Assembly: GCF_900113035.1 (NCBI RefSeq) | Contig: NZ_FONX01000007.1 | Coordinates: 164,251 to 228,250 of the forward strand | DNA from: Paracidovorax wautersii | GTDB taxonomy: Bacteria; Pseudomonadota; Gammaproteobacteria; Burkholderiales; Burkholderiaceae_C | Direction of reading: 5' to 3' | Length of the DNA: 64,000 nucleotides | Shown here: piece by piece, positions 46,933-55,379 of the stretch | Position numbering within the stretch: the stretch's first letter is position 1 | How the letters are laid out: each line of letters starts with the position of its first letter | Notes under the pieces: generated by a model | Databases searched by the model: none | What the model was told of the DNA's origin: nothing | The model's input: the letters and a program-made list of their open reading frames with translations, nothing else | Translations under genes and position numbers: made by a program

Positions 46933-49033
46933 GCGGCAGGGTGGTGGCGAAGGCTACGGCGCGGGCGCCTCCGGCTCCTCCGGCGCCACTTCGGCCCTGC
47001 ACCGCATCGTGTGGATGTACGTGGTGGGCGTGCTGCTCTTCGTGGGCGTCATGGCCTGGGCCGAGCAGCAGGGCCTGTCGCGCCAGTGGATCGGGCCGAT
47101 CTTCCTCTTCCTCACCGTGATGGCCTATGCCGTCATCGGCGTCTATGGCCGTACGACCGACCCGGACGACTACTACGTCGCCGGCCGCCGCGTGCCCGCC
47201 GTCTACAACGGCATGGCCGCCGCCGCCGACTGGATGAGCGCGGCCTCCTTCATCAGCCTGGCCGGCGCGCTCTACCTGCAGGGCTTCGCCGGCCTGCCGC
47301 GCCAGGCGGGCGGCCTGGCCTACCTGCTGGGCTGGACGGGGGGCTTCTGCCTGGTCGCCATGCTGATCGCGCCGCACCTGCGCGCCATGCGGCTCTACAC
47401 CGTGCCCGACTTCTTCCAGGTGCGCTTCGGCGGACGCTGGCCGCGCGTGATCGCCGCGCTGGCGGCGGCGGCCTGCTCGTTCACCTACGTGGTCGCGCAG
47501 ATCTACGGCGTGGGGCTGATCGCCTCGCGCCTGACGGGCGTGCAGTTCGAGATCGGCATCATGCTCGGCCTGGGCGGCGTGCTGCTGTGCTCCTTCCTGG
47601 GCGGCATGCGCGCCATCACCTGGACGCAGGTGGCGCAGTACGTGGTCATGCTGCTGGCCTTTCTCATCCCCGTGTCGTGGCTGGCCTACAAGCAGCTGGG
47701 CAACCCGGTGGCGCCCCTGGTCTATGGCGCGCAGATCGGCAAGATCGCCGAGCTGGAATCGCGCCTGCTGGCCTCGCCCGCCGAGCACGAGGTGGTGCTC
47801 GCCTACCAGCGCCGCGCCGAGGAGCTGCAGGCGCGGCTGGCCGATGTGCCCGCCGCCATGGAGCACGAGCGCCAGGCCCTGGGCGAGCGCATGCGCACGC
47901 TCCGCGCGCAGAACGCCGACGTGGGCCTGATCGTCGCCGCCAGCCGCGAGCTGGCCGCGCTGCCGCACGACGAGGCCGTGGCCCGCGAGCGCTGGACGCG
48001 CGAGATGCGCGAGAACCTGGAGCGCGCGCGCCCGCTGGGCGGCCTGCCGCGCCACAGCCAGGCCTACGGCGGCGACCCGGACGGCACGCCGGAGCAGCAG
48101 GCGGAATACGAGAGCATGCGCCGCAACTTCCTCGCGCTCATGTTCTGCCTCATGGTCGGCACGGCCGGCCTGCCGCACCTGCTCACGCGCTACTACACCA
48201 CGCCGGGCGTGTCGTCGGCGCGGGCCTCGGTGGCCTGGACCATCTTCTTCATCGCGCTGCTCTACCTGAGCGCGCCGGCCCTGGCCGTGCTGGTCAAGTT
48301 CGAGGTGATGAACAACCTGGTGGGCAGCCATTTCGACGCGCTGCCGCACTGGATGGCGCAGTGGGCGCGGGTCGATGGAGCCCTCCTGTCGGTGGAAGAC
48401 GTGAACGGCGACGGCATCCTGCAGTTCGGCGAGATCCGCATGGGCACCGACCTCATCATGCTCGCCACGCCCGAGATCGGCGGGCTGCCCTATGCCGTCT
48501 CGGGCCTGGTCGCGGCGGGCGGCCTGGCGGCGGCGCTGTCCACGGCCGACGGGCTGCTGCTCACCATCAGCAATGCGCTGGTGCGCGATCTCTACTTCCG
48601 CGAAACCCGCCGCAAGGCCTCGCCCGAGCAGCGCGTGATCCTCACCAAGTTCACGCTGCTCATCGTGGCGCTGGCGGCGGCCTTCGTCGCGGCGATGAAG
48701 CCGTCGGACATCCTGCCCATGGTCACGGCCTCGTTCTCGCTGGCGGCCTCGGCCTTCGTGCCGGTGATGGTGCTGGGCATCTTCTGGCGGGGCACCAGCC
48801 GCCAGGGCGCGGTGGCCGGCATGCTGGCCGGGCTGGGGGTGACGGTGTATTACCTGCTCTCCCACGTGGGCGGCGTGCGCGCCGTGGTGCCCGCGCCGCT
48901 GCTGGCCGATGGCCTCTGGTTCGGCATCCAGCCGATCTCGGCCGGCGTGTTCGGCGTGCCGGTGGGGCTGGCTACCGCCTGGGCCGTGAGCCTGGCCACG
49001 CGCGGCGGCCGCCAGACCGCGGTTTCTGGATAA
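46925..49033 (+). CDS. Sodium/solute symporter, acetate-permease-like (SSS family)
   Basis: A 702-residue transporter of the SSS family (VC_2705 type, related to acetate permease). Helices begin at about 24; DWMSAASFISLAGALYLQGF and the later GLVAAGGLAAALSTADGLLL are family hallmarks (sodium sites). Between helices there is a long hydrophilic, coiled-coil-like insertion (about 265-395; Glu/Arg/Ala-rich). A further loop carries residues 492-503 (DVNGDGILQFGE), a perfect EF-hand-type calcium loop. The substrate is probably a short monocarboxylate, judged from the family and from ppsA upstream. Confidence 0.9.
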   Translation: MAERQGGGEGYGAGASGSSGATSALHRIVWMYVVGVLLFVGVMAWAEQQGLSRQWIGPIFLFLTVMAYAVIGVYGRTTDPDDYYVAGRRVPAVYNGMAAAADWMSAASFISLAGALYLQGFAGLPRQAGGLAYLLGWTGGFCLVAMLIAPHLRAMRLYTVPDFFQVRFGGRWPRVIAALAAAACSFTYVVAQIYGVGLIASRLTGVQFEIGIMLGLGGVLLCSFLGGMRAITWTQVAQYVVMLLAFLIPVSWLAYKQLGNPVAPLVYGAQIGKIAELESRLLASPAEHEVVLAYQRRAEELQARLADVPAAMEHERQALGERMRTLRAQNADVGLIVAASRELAALPHDEAVARERWTREMRENLERARPLGGLPRHSQAYGGDPDGTPEQQAEYESMRRNFLALMFCLMVGTAGLPHLLTRYYTTPGVSSARASVAWTIFFIALLYLSAPALAVLVKFEVMNNLVGSHFDALPHWMAQWARVDGALLSVEDVNGDGILQFGEIRMGTDLIMLATPEIGGLPYAVSGLVAAGGLAAALSTADGLLLTISNALVRDLYFRETRRKASPEQRVILTKFTLLIVALAAAFVAAMKPSDILPMVTASFSLAASAFVPVMVLGIFWRGTSRQGAVAGMLAGLGVTVYYLLSHVGGVRAVVPAPLLADGLWFGIQPISAGVFGVPVGLATAWAVSLATRGGRQTAVSG

Positions 49034-49153
49034 ACCCCGATTCACGGGCGCGGGCGCGGGTGGCACGCTCGCCGCCAGAACTCCATTCCGCTCGCTTCGC
49101 CCCATCCGCCCATCCCGCGCCAGAGCGCGGCCAGTCTTTCCTCGAAAGGCGCC

Positions 49154-49630
49154 ATGATCTTCTCGAAGACGCCGGCCGGCCTGCAGGCGCTGAAAGCCCG
49201 CCACGGCCTGCTCACCCCGCGCCAGCGCTCGGCGTTCATTCTCTTCGACGGCCAGCGCACGCTGGGCCAGGTGCTGGAGGCCACTTCCAGCCTGGGCATC
49301 ACCATGGCGGACGTGCAGGCCATGCTCGACTTCGGCCTGCTGGAAGTGGGCGGTGCGGCCGAGCCTTCCGTGCCGCCGCCTGCGCCGCCAGCTCCTTCAC
49401 TTGGTTCGCCCCCGCAGGCCGGCAGCGGGCGGCCGGGCATCGAGCGCTATCAGGCGGCCTACCCGGTGGCCACGCAGCTCACCGGGGGCCTGGGGCTGCG
49501 GGGCCTGCGGCTTAACCTGGCCGTGGAGCGCGTGCGCAGCTTCGAGGAACTGGCCGCGCTGGCACCGCGCATCCGCGAGGCCGTGGGCGAGGTGGCCTAC
49601 GCCCGGCTGCATGCTGCGTTGTTCGATTGA
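49154..49630 (+). CDS. Conserved hypothetical protein, possible winged helix at N-terminus
   Basis: 158 residues. The first part (about 5-60: LLTPRQRSAFILFDGQRTLG, then TMADVQAMLDFGLLE) looks like a small helical/winged-helix module. A Pro/Ala/Ser linker (about 66-95) joins it to a helical C-terminal part (about 96-158). There is no signal peptide, membrane helix or catalytic motif. I do not recognise a named family. It starts 120 bp after the symporter, with AAAGGCGCC before the ATG. Confidence 0.65.
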   Translation: MIFSKTPAGLQALKARHGLLTPRQRSAFILFDGQRTLGQVLEATSSLGITMADVQAMLDFGLLEVGGAAEPSVPPPAPPAPSLGSPPQAGSGRPGIERYQAAYPVATQLTGGLGLRGLRLNLAVERVRSFEELAALAPRIREAVGEVAYARLHAALFD

Positions 49631-49775
49631 TCGGCCGCGCCTTTCACGCGCCGCCGCGCGGGCTGCACTGGCACGCCGTTTGCGGGCAGGCGGTAAGGCC
49701 GATGGGCGAGGGCGCCCGCAGCTTCGTGCACGCCGGCCCCTGCGACGACTCTTTTCTTCTCCCGAACGAATCACC

Positions 49776-50192
49776 ATGCATCACGAACCCCTGGAAACCG
49801 TCCGCACCTATCTGAAATGCCTGCACGCGGGTGACACCGCCGGCCTCGTGGCCGCGTTCGAGCCGGACGGCGTGGTGCATTCGCCCTTCCTGGGCACGAT
49901 GCGCGCGGATGAATTCTTCCAGCGGCTGGCGCAGGCCTCCAGCCGCAGCGTCATCACCGTGCTGGACCTGTTCGCCTCGGTGCAGCCCACCGACCCGCAG
50001 GGCGTGCGCGTGGCGGCCTATTTCCGCTACGACTGGACGCTGGCCGACGGCAGCGTGGTGGACTTCACCTGCGTGGACGTGTTCACCTTCCGCCCGGGCA
50101 GCGCCCGCATCCAGGACATGCGCATCGTCTATGACACGCATCCGCTGCGCGAGCAGGTCGGCGACAAGTATGCCGCGGCGCCCAAGGCCTGA
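49776..50192 (+). CDS. SnoaL/NTF2-like protein
   Basis: 138 residues with an NTF2/SnoaL alpha+beta-barrel pattern: helix VRTYLKCLHAGDTAGLVAAF, then FEPDGVVHSPF and beta strands ending in VFTFRPGSARIQDMRIVYDT. Such proteins are isomerases, hydrolases or ligand carriers; the reaction here is unknown. The start MHHEPLETVRTYL is placed at the conserved first helix; a longer upstream frame is GC-rich shadow. A minus-strand terminator separates it from the convergent FKBP gene. Confidence 0.8.
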   Translation: MHHEPLETVRTYLKCLHAGDTAGLVAAFEPDGVVHSPFLGTMRADEFFQRLAQASSRSVITVLDLFASVQPTDPQGVRVAAYFRYDWTLADGSVVDFTCVDVFTFRPGSARIQDMRIVYDTHPLREQVGDKYAAAPKA

Positions 50193-50210
50193 ACGGGAAC
50201 CATCCAGGCA

Positions 50211-50236
50211 AAAGAAAAGCGGCCCGCAGGCCGCTT
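50211..50236 (-). terminator. Terminator of the FKBP gene
   Basis: AAGCGGCC-TGCG-GGCCGCTT is a perfect 8-bp stem with a four-base loop, followed on the minus strand by TTCTTTTG. It lies between convergent genes and may also act weakly for the plus-strand gene. Confidence 0.85.
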
Positions 50237-50314
50237 GGAGGGATCCATGTGGCAGCCCGGGGGGCTGCCGGCACGCGGGGCCGAAGGCCGGCCCGCAAGC
50301 GCTGCCGTGGACGA

Positions 50315-50674
50315 TCAGCGGCCGACGGCCAGCAGTTCCACGTCGAACTTCAGCGTGGCGTTCGGGGGGATCACGCCGCCCGCGCCGCGTGCGCCGTAGC
50401 CCAGGGCTGCGGGGATGATCAGCGTGCGCTGGCCGCCCACCCTCATGCCCTGCACGCCTTCGTCCCAGCCCTTGATGACCATGCCGGCGCCCAGGCCGAA
50501 CTGGAAGGGGTCGTTGCGGTCGCGGCTGGAGTCGAACTTGGCGCCTTGCTCGCCGTTGTTGTAGAGCCAGCCCGTGTAGTGGACGCTGACGTGCTGGCCG
50601 CGCGTGGCCTCGGCGCCTTCGCCGACGACGGTGTCTTCGTATTGCAGGCCGGATGCGGTGGTGGTCAATGCCAT
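50315..50674 (-). CDS. FKBP-type peptidyl-prolyl isomerase
   Basis: A 119-residue single FKBP domain with no signal peptide, so cytoplasmic. The active-site pattern is complete: VSVHYTGWL, FDSSRDRNDPFQF, GMVIKGWDEGVQGM, RTLIIPAALGYGARG and the final LKFDVELL. It catalyses cis-trans isomerisation of Xaa-Pro bonds during folding. It stands alone on the minus strand. The leader just upstream contains a GCTAATTTGCTAT stretch like the dispersed repeat. Confidence 0.95.
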   Translation of the reverse strand: MALTTTASGLQYEDTVVGEGAEATRGQHVSVHYTGWLYNNGEQGAKFDSSRDRNDPFQFGLGAGMVIKGWDEGVQGMRVGGQRTLIIPAALGYGARGAGGVIPPNATLKFDVELLAVGR

Positions 50675-50794
50675 GGTGTTCCTCGGTGTGCTAATTTGCT
50701 ATGAAAAGATGAGCTGCATGCGCAGGTTTTGCAAGGGCTGCAGCCCGAAAAGCCTGTAAGCGCGCAGCCGGGGCGCGCGCCGGAGGGCGATGGC

Positions 50795-51100
50795 TTACTT
50801 CTTCACGCGGGCGGCGGCCCAGCGGGTGGCGAAGGCCTGCACGTCCGACAGGCGCTTGAGCAGGTCCACGCCCGAGGGCGTGACGGTGTAGCCGTCGCTG
50901 CCATGGTCCAGCAGGCCGCACTCGCGCAGTTCCTTGATCCGGGTGTTCAGCGTGTTGGGGGTGATGCCGCCCACGCTGTCCTGCAGCAGGCGGAAGGTCT
51001 GCGGATGGCCGTCGCGCAGGGCCCACAGCACGCGCAAGGCATAGCGGCATTCCAGCTTCTCGAACAACTGGTTGATGGCGGCGTTTTCTTTGGAGCTCAT
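50795..51100 (-). CDS. HxlR-type winged-helix transcriptional regulator
   Basis: A 101-residue one-domain DNA-binding protein. 'CRYALRVLWALRDGHPQTFR' and 'GGITPNTLNTRIKELRECGLL' followed by the wing YTVTPSG match the HxlR winged helix. Members regulate nearby enzymes or respond to thiols or aldehydes; a Cys is present at about 18. It is divergent from the CoA-transferase gene with 246 bp between, so that gene is the likely target. It ends 120 bp before the FKBP gene on the same strand. Confidence 0.88.
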   Translation of the reverse strand: MSSKENAAINQLFEKLECRYALRVLWALRDGHPQTFRLLQDSVGGITPNTLNTRIKELRECGLLDHGSDGYTVTPSGVDLLKRLSDVQAFATRWAAARVKK

Positions 51101-51171
51101 GGATGCTTCTCCTTGCTCAGGTATCAGGGTATTTGGCCGTCGTGCCGGGCGGGCGGCGACTTCCGCGAGAT

Positions 51172-51240
51172 CGCTATCAATATAGCGGCGAAATGAATTT
51201 GCTACAAGTTTAATAGCTCGGTAGTGAAGTGCTATCTGCG
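51172..51240. repeat. Cluster of GCTAT/ATAGC repeat units
   Basis: CGCTAT-CAA-TATAGCG (51172-51187), TTGCTACAAGTTTAATAGCT (51199-51218) and a further GCTATCTGCGCTGG (51231-51244) lie together in the gap between the HxlR and CoA-transferase genes. They are variants of the dispersed GCTAT/ATAGC element. Lying between divergent starts, they could overlap promoters. Confidence 0.55.
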
Positions 51241-51346
51241 CTGGAGGGTGAAAACCCCGTCGTGACAATGTGTTGCAGCCATGCCACGGGGCGGCTGCGC
51301 TTCCTAGAATCCAGGCCTCCACAGGCTCCTGCCGCCCGGCCACGCC

Positions 51347-52603
51347 ATGCACCACAGCACCCCAGCGGCCGACGCCGCCACCCCGCCATCCGCCTCGCAA
51401 TCCGCCACGCCCGCCCGGGCCGCGCTGCCGCTCGCCGGCCTGCGCGTGGTGGAGTTCTCGCACATGGTCATGGGCCCGACCTGCGGCATGGTTCTGGCCG
51501 ACCTGGGCGCCGAGGTCATCAAGGTCGAACCCGTGGAGGGCGACCGCACGCGCCACCTGCTGGGCGCGGGCGCCGGCTTCTTCGCCATGTTCAACCGCAA
51601 CAAGAAGAGCATCGCGCTGGACCTGCGCAGCCCGGGCGGGCTGGAGGTCGCCATCCGCCTCGCCTCGTCGGCCGACGTGGTGGCGCAGAACTTCAAGCCC
51701 GGCGTGATGGCCCGCTACGGCCTGGACTACGCCGCGCTCTCGCGCCTGAACGAGCGGCTGGTCTATGTGAACCACGCGGGCTTTCTGCCCGGCCCCTACG
51801 AGCACCGCACGGCGCTGGACGAGGTGGTGCAGATGATGGGCGGCCTGGCCTACATGACCGGCCGCCCCGGCGACCCGCTGCGCGCCGGCAGCAGCGTGAA
51901 CGACATCATGGGCGGCATGTTCGGCGCCATCGGCGCCATGGCCGCGCTGATGCAGCGCGCCGCCACCGGGCGCGGGCAGGAGGTGGATGCCGCCCTGTTC
52001 GAGAACAACGTCTTCCTGGTCGGCCAGCACATGATGCAGTACGCCGTCACCGGCCAGCCGGCCGCGCCCATGCCCGAACGCATCTCGTCCTGGGCGGTGT
52101 ACGACGTGTTCAGCGTGCAGGGCGGCGAACAGATCTTCCTGGCCGCCGTGAGCGATGCGCAGTGGCGCACCTTCTGCGACGCGCTGGGCTATGCCGACCT
52201 GCGCGCCGATCCGCAGCTCGCCACCAACAACGACCGGGTGCGCGCCCGCGCCACCCTGCTGCCCGAGCTGCGCCGCCGCCTGGCCGCGCATACCGCCGCC
52301 GAACTGGCCGCGATCTTCGAGCGCCACGGCCTGCCGTTCGCGCCCATCGCCCGGCCCGAACAGCTCTTCGACGACCCGCACCTGAACGCCACAGGCGGCC
52401 TGGCCGAAGTCACCCTGCCCGACGGCGAACGCGCCGGCCACACCGCCCGCGTCGCCCTCATGCCGCTGCGCATGGACGGCCAGCGCCTGGGCGTGCGCAG
52501 CAGCCCGCCCCAGCGCGGCGAGCACACGGCCGCGCTGCTGCAGGAACTGGGCTACGCGCCCGAGGCGATCGCCGCGCTGCAGGCGGCGGGCGAAGTGGCG
52601 TAG
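51347..52603 (+). CDS. CaiB/BaiF-type (class III) CoA-transferase
   Basis: 418 residues. After a 26-residue low-complexity start, the domain opens with LAGLRVVEFSHMVMGPTCGM and contains LGAEVIKVEPVEGDRTR, FNRNKKSIALDLRSP and the RTALDEVVQMMGGLAYMTG region. This family uses an Asp nucleophile to move CoA between carboxylic acids. The length is typical. The substrate pair cannot be told from sequence. It is alone on its strand, divergent from the HxlR regulator. The extra N-terminal stretch may mean that the real start is later, near residue 27. Confidence 0.92.
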   Translation: MHHSTPAADAATPPSASQSATPARAALPLAGLRVVEFSHMVMGPTCGMVLADLGAEVIKVEPVEGDRTRHLLGAGAGFFAMFNRNKKSIALDLRSPGGLEVAIRLASSADVVAQNFKPGVMARYGLDYAALSRLNERLVYVNHAGFLPGPYEHRTALDEVVQMMGGLAYMTGRPGDPLRAGSSVNDIMGGMFGAIGAMAALMQRAATGRGQEVDAALFENNVFLVGQHMMQYAVTGQPAAPMPERISSWAVYDVFSVQGGEQIFLAAVSDAQWRTFCDALGYADLRADPQLATNNDRVRARATLLPELRRRLAAHTAAELAAIFERHGLPFAPIARPEQLFDDPHLNATGGLAEVTLPDGERAGHTARVALMPLRMDGQRLGVRSSPPQRGEHTAALLQELGYAPEAIAALQAAGEVA

Positions 52604-52750
52604 GCGCCGCGCGCTGCCTCACCCCAGCGTTCTTCCGGCGCACCTCGTTGCCTGCAGGCGGACCGCAGAGCTTGCGTTTCGCCCGATCGCTACCATGTGC
52701 GCAAGAGTGGGCGCCCTGCGGCGCCTCTCAACCCGTGGGAGCCTGAACCG

Positions 52751-53752
52751 ATGGATTTCAAGGACTACTACCAGACCCTGGGCGTGGAGCGCGGCGCCGA
52801 TGCCGCCGCCGTCAAGAAGGCCTACCGGCGCCTGGCGCGCAAGTACCACCCCGACGTGAGCAAGGAGCCCGACGCCGCCGCCCGCATGAGCGAGCTGAAC
52901 GAGGCCTACGCCGTGCTCTCCGACCCCGAAAAGCGCGCCGCCTACGACACGCTGGGCCAGCAGCGCACCACGGGCGCCGGCCAGGGCGCCGGGGGGGGCG
53001 AGCGTGGCGCCCAGGGCTTTCAGCCGCCGCCCGGCTGGGCCAGCGGCTTCGAGTTTTCCGGCGGCCCCGGCGGCATGGAAGGCGAGGGCGCCGACTACAG
53101 CGATTTCTTCGAATCCCTCTTCGGCCATGCCGCTGCGGCGCAGGGCCGGGGCGGCGGCGCGCGCCAGGCCGCACGCGGGCGCGACCACCATGCCCGCATC
53201 GACATCGACCTGGCCGACGCCTATGCCGGCGCCACGCGCGCCATGCACCTGCGCAGCGCCCAGCTGGACGGCGAAGGCCGCGTTCAGCCCACCGAGCGCA
53301 CGCTGGAAGTGCGCATTCCCCAGGGCGTGAAGGAAGGCCAGCTGATCCGCCTGGCCGGCTACGGTGCGCCGGGCGGCGAGGGCAGGCCCGCGGGCGACCT
53401 CTACCTCGAAGTGCATTTCAACCCGGATGCGCGCTGGCAGGTCGAGGGCCGCGACGTGACGCAGACCCTGCGCGTGGCCCCGTGGGAGGCCGCGCTCGGC
53501 GGCGACGTGGACGTGACCACGCCCGCAGGCGGCACGCTGCAGGTCACCGTGCCGGCCGGCTCGCGCCCGGGCCGCAAGCTGCGCCTGAAGGGCCGGGGCA
53601 TTCCCGGCAACCCCGCCGGCGACATGTATCTGGTGCTCGACATCGTCTGGCCGCCGGCCGACACGCCGCGCGCCCGCGAACTCTATGCCGCCATGGCGCG
53701 CGACCTGGCCTTCGATCCGCGTGCCGACGCCAACCCCACACCTCGGAGCTGA
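52751..53752 (+). CDS. cbpA: DnaJ-class co-chaperone CbpA
   Basis: 333 residues. J domain at 4-70 with the DnaK-activating KYHPDV motif, a Gly-rich linker to about 150, then the two C-terminal peptide-binding domains (RIPQGVKEGQLIRLAGYG; GDLYLEVHF). There is no zinc-finger repeat, which separates CbpA from DnaJ. It partners DnaK and can bind curved DNA. The adjacent cbpM, 4 bp downstream, encodes its specific inhibitor. Confidence 0.95.
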   Translation: MDFKDYYQTLGVERGADAAAVKKAYRRLARKYHPDVSKEPDAAARMSELNEAYAVLSDPEKRAAYDTLGQQRTTGAGQGAGGGERGAQGFQPPPGWASGFEFSGGPGGMEGEGADYSDFFESLFGHAAAAQGRGGGARQAARGRDHHARIDIDLADAYAGATRAMHLRSAQLDGEGRVQPTERTLEVRIPQGVKEGQLIRLAGYGAPGGEGRPAGDLYLEVHFNPDARWQVEGRDVTQTLRVAPWEAALGGDVDVTTPAGGTLQVTVPAGSRPGRKLRLKGRGIPGNPAGDMYLVLDIVWPPADTPRARELYAAMARDLAFDPRADANPTPRS

Positions 53753-53756
53753 TGCC

Positions 53757-54071
53757 ATGAGCCATGAAACCTCTTCTTCCGTCACCGGGGTGCTGCTGGA
53801 CGACGACACCCTGGGCCTGCACGACTTCGCCCACACCTGCGCGGTGGAGCCGCACTGGGTGATCGAGCGCGTGGAGTCCGGCCTGATCGAGCTGCCCGCG
53901 CAGGGCGACGGCGTGGACCGCGTGCAGTGGCGCTTCGCCAGCACCCACGTCGTGCGCGCCCGGCGCATGGCCTTCGTCGAGCGCACGATGGACGCCAACC
54001 CCGAACTCGCCGCGCTGGTCGCCGATCTCGAAGAAGAGATCGCCCGGTTGCGGCGGCGGCTGGGGGACTGA
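53757..54071 (+). CDS. cbpM: Chaperone modulatory protein CbpM
   Basis: A 104-residue MerR-like small protein. The N-terminal part has LGLHDFAHTCAVEPHWVIER and the C-terminal helix is Arg/Glu-rich (LVADLEEEIARLRRRL). CbpM binds the J domain of CbpA and blocks its co-chaperone activity. It starts 4 bp after the cbpA stop, so the two are co-transcribed. Confidence 0.92.
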   Translation: MSHETSSSVTGVLLDDDTLGLHDFAHTCAVEPHWVIERVESGLIELPAQGDGVDRVQWRFASTHVVRARRMAFVERTMDANPELAALVADLEEEIARLRRRLGD

Positions 54072-54159
54072 AGCGCGTATCGCCAGGCCGCCCGCCAGGT
54101 GCCGGTGGGGCCGTGCGGCCGGCGGGTGCCGAGAAGGAATCGAAGCCTTTTCGGCCGGT

Positions 54160-54201
54160 AGCGCTTATGGATCAAGCGCTGATAGCTATCAATTAAATAG
54201 C
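54160..54201. repeat. AGCGCTT/AAGCGCT plus GCTAT/ATAGC composite repeat
   Basis: AGCGCTT-ATGGATC-AAGCGCT (54160-54180) is followed by GCTATCAATTAAATAGC (54185-54201). The same two-part order, in opposite orientation, is seen at 774-817 and in part at 59345-59376. It lies between the convergent cbpM and LysR genes. Confidence 0.65.
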
Positions 54202-54254
54202 AATTTGACCCGAGGGCGCGATGCCCGCCGCCGCAAGCCGCCCGGCCTGCCGCG

Positions 54255-55253
54255 TCAGGCCCCAGCCGGCGCGCTGTCCCCGCGCGCCAGTGCCCACAGC
54301 GTTTCCGCGGTGGGCGCCATCTCGGCGCGCTGGCGGTAGAGGCGTATCTCCACCGGCACGTTCCAGGCCGCATCGCCGGCATGCATCAGGGTGCCGGCGC
54401 GCAGTTCGTCGGCGATCAGGCTGTGCGGCAGCCAGGCCACGCCCCGGCCTTCCAGCGCCATGGTCTTGAGCAGCGCGGCATGGTGCGCGGTGAACACCAC
54501 CGCCACCCCTTGCGCGATGGCCGATTCCGGGCCGTCGCCGAACACGCCCCGCATGCGGGCCCGCATGATGCGGCCCAGGCCCGAGGCCTCGCCATAGGCC
54601 AGCACCGGCAGGGGCGCCGCGTCTGCCAACGGGTCCGCTCCCGAGCCCGCGCCTGTGGCCTGCGCGATCGGGTGCAGCGGCTCGGCCGCGCCCGGCGCCG
54701 CCGGCCCGCAGACGGGCATGAGCACATCGTCCGCCAGGCGCAGCACGGGGTATTGCGCCTCGTCCAGCCGGCCGGGCACGTCGGGGTGGCCGTGGCAGAG
54801 CACGAACTGCACGCGCCGCTGCAGCGCCTCGTCCTCGCAGGCGTCGTAGCTGTCGGAGATGGTCTGGATCGGGCCCAGCCGCAGCTGCGCCTCCAGCATG
54901 CCCAGCCAGCGCGGAAAGAAGGTGAGCGACAGCACGTGCGTGGCCGCGAAGCGCAGGCTGGCGGCGGCCTGGTCGTGCGCGGCGCGGGCCTTGATGCGCG
55001 CGGCCTCCAGATCGGCCAGCAGGGCGGCGAGCAGGGGGCGGAAGCGCTGGCCCGCCGCGGTGAGCGCCGCGGGGTGGGCGGTGCGGTCGAAGAGCTCCAC
55101 GCCCACCCAGTCCTCCAGCGCGCGGATGTGCCGGCTGAAGGCCGGCTGGGCGATGGCGCGCGCCTCGGCCGCGCGCGAGAAATTGCCCGTCTCGGCCAGC
55201 GCCAGAAAGTCTTCCAGCCACTCCAGATCCAGCGGTCGGTTGCCTGGGCCCAT
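54255..55253 (-). CDS. LysR-family regulator of the tartrate cluster
   Basis: A 332-residue LysR-type protein. DNA-binding part: LEWLEDFLALAETGNFSRAA and AFSRHIRALEDWVGVELFDR; the effector domain follows (about 95-310). The start at 55253 (MGPGNRPLDLEW) fits the family; the frame is open upstream but adds an unrelated tail. It is divergent from the DHDPS-like gene with 126 bp between starts, including an AT-rich GTATGCGATTCGGG stretch. It probably activates the 55.4-59.3 kb operon in response to a hydroxy-acid. Confidence 0.9.
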   Translation of the reverse strand: MGPGNRPLDLEWLEDFLALAETGNFSRAAEARAIAQPAFSRHIRALEDWVGVELFDRTAHPAALTAAGQRFRPLLAALLADLEAARIKARAAHDQAAASLRFAATHVLSLTFFPRWLGMLEAQLRLGPIQTISDSYDACEDEALQRRVQFVLCHGHPDVPGRLDEAQYPVLRLADDVLMPVCGPAAPGAAEPLHPIAQATGAGSGADPLADAAPLPVLAYGEASGLGRIMRARMRGVFGDGPESAIAQGVAVVFTAHHAALLKTMALEGRGVAWLPHSLIADELRAGTLMHAGDAAWNVPVEIRLYRQRAEMAPTAETLWALARGDSAPAGA

Positions 55254-55379
55254 GCGTCTCCTGTCGGTCGGAATAGTTGTATGCGATTCGGGTATTGGAC
55301 GGCCCCGGGCCGTGCGGGAAATGATCCGCCCCGTCATTCAACGAAGCCTTGCCTTCCCCATCACGGAGACATCCCGCAC

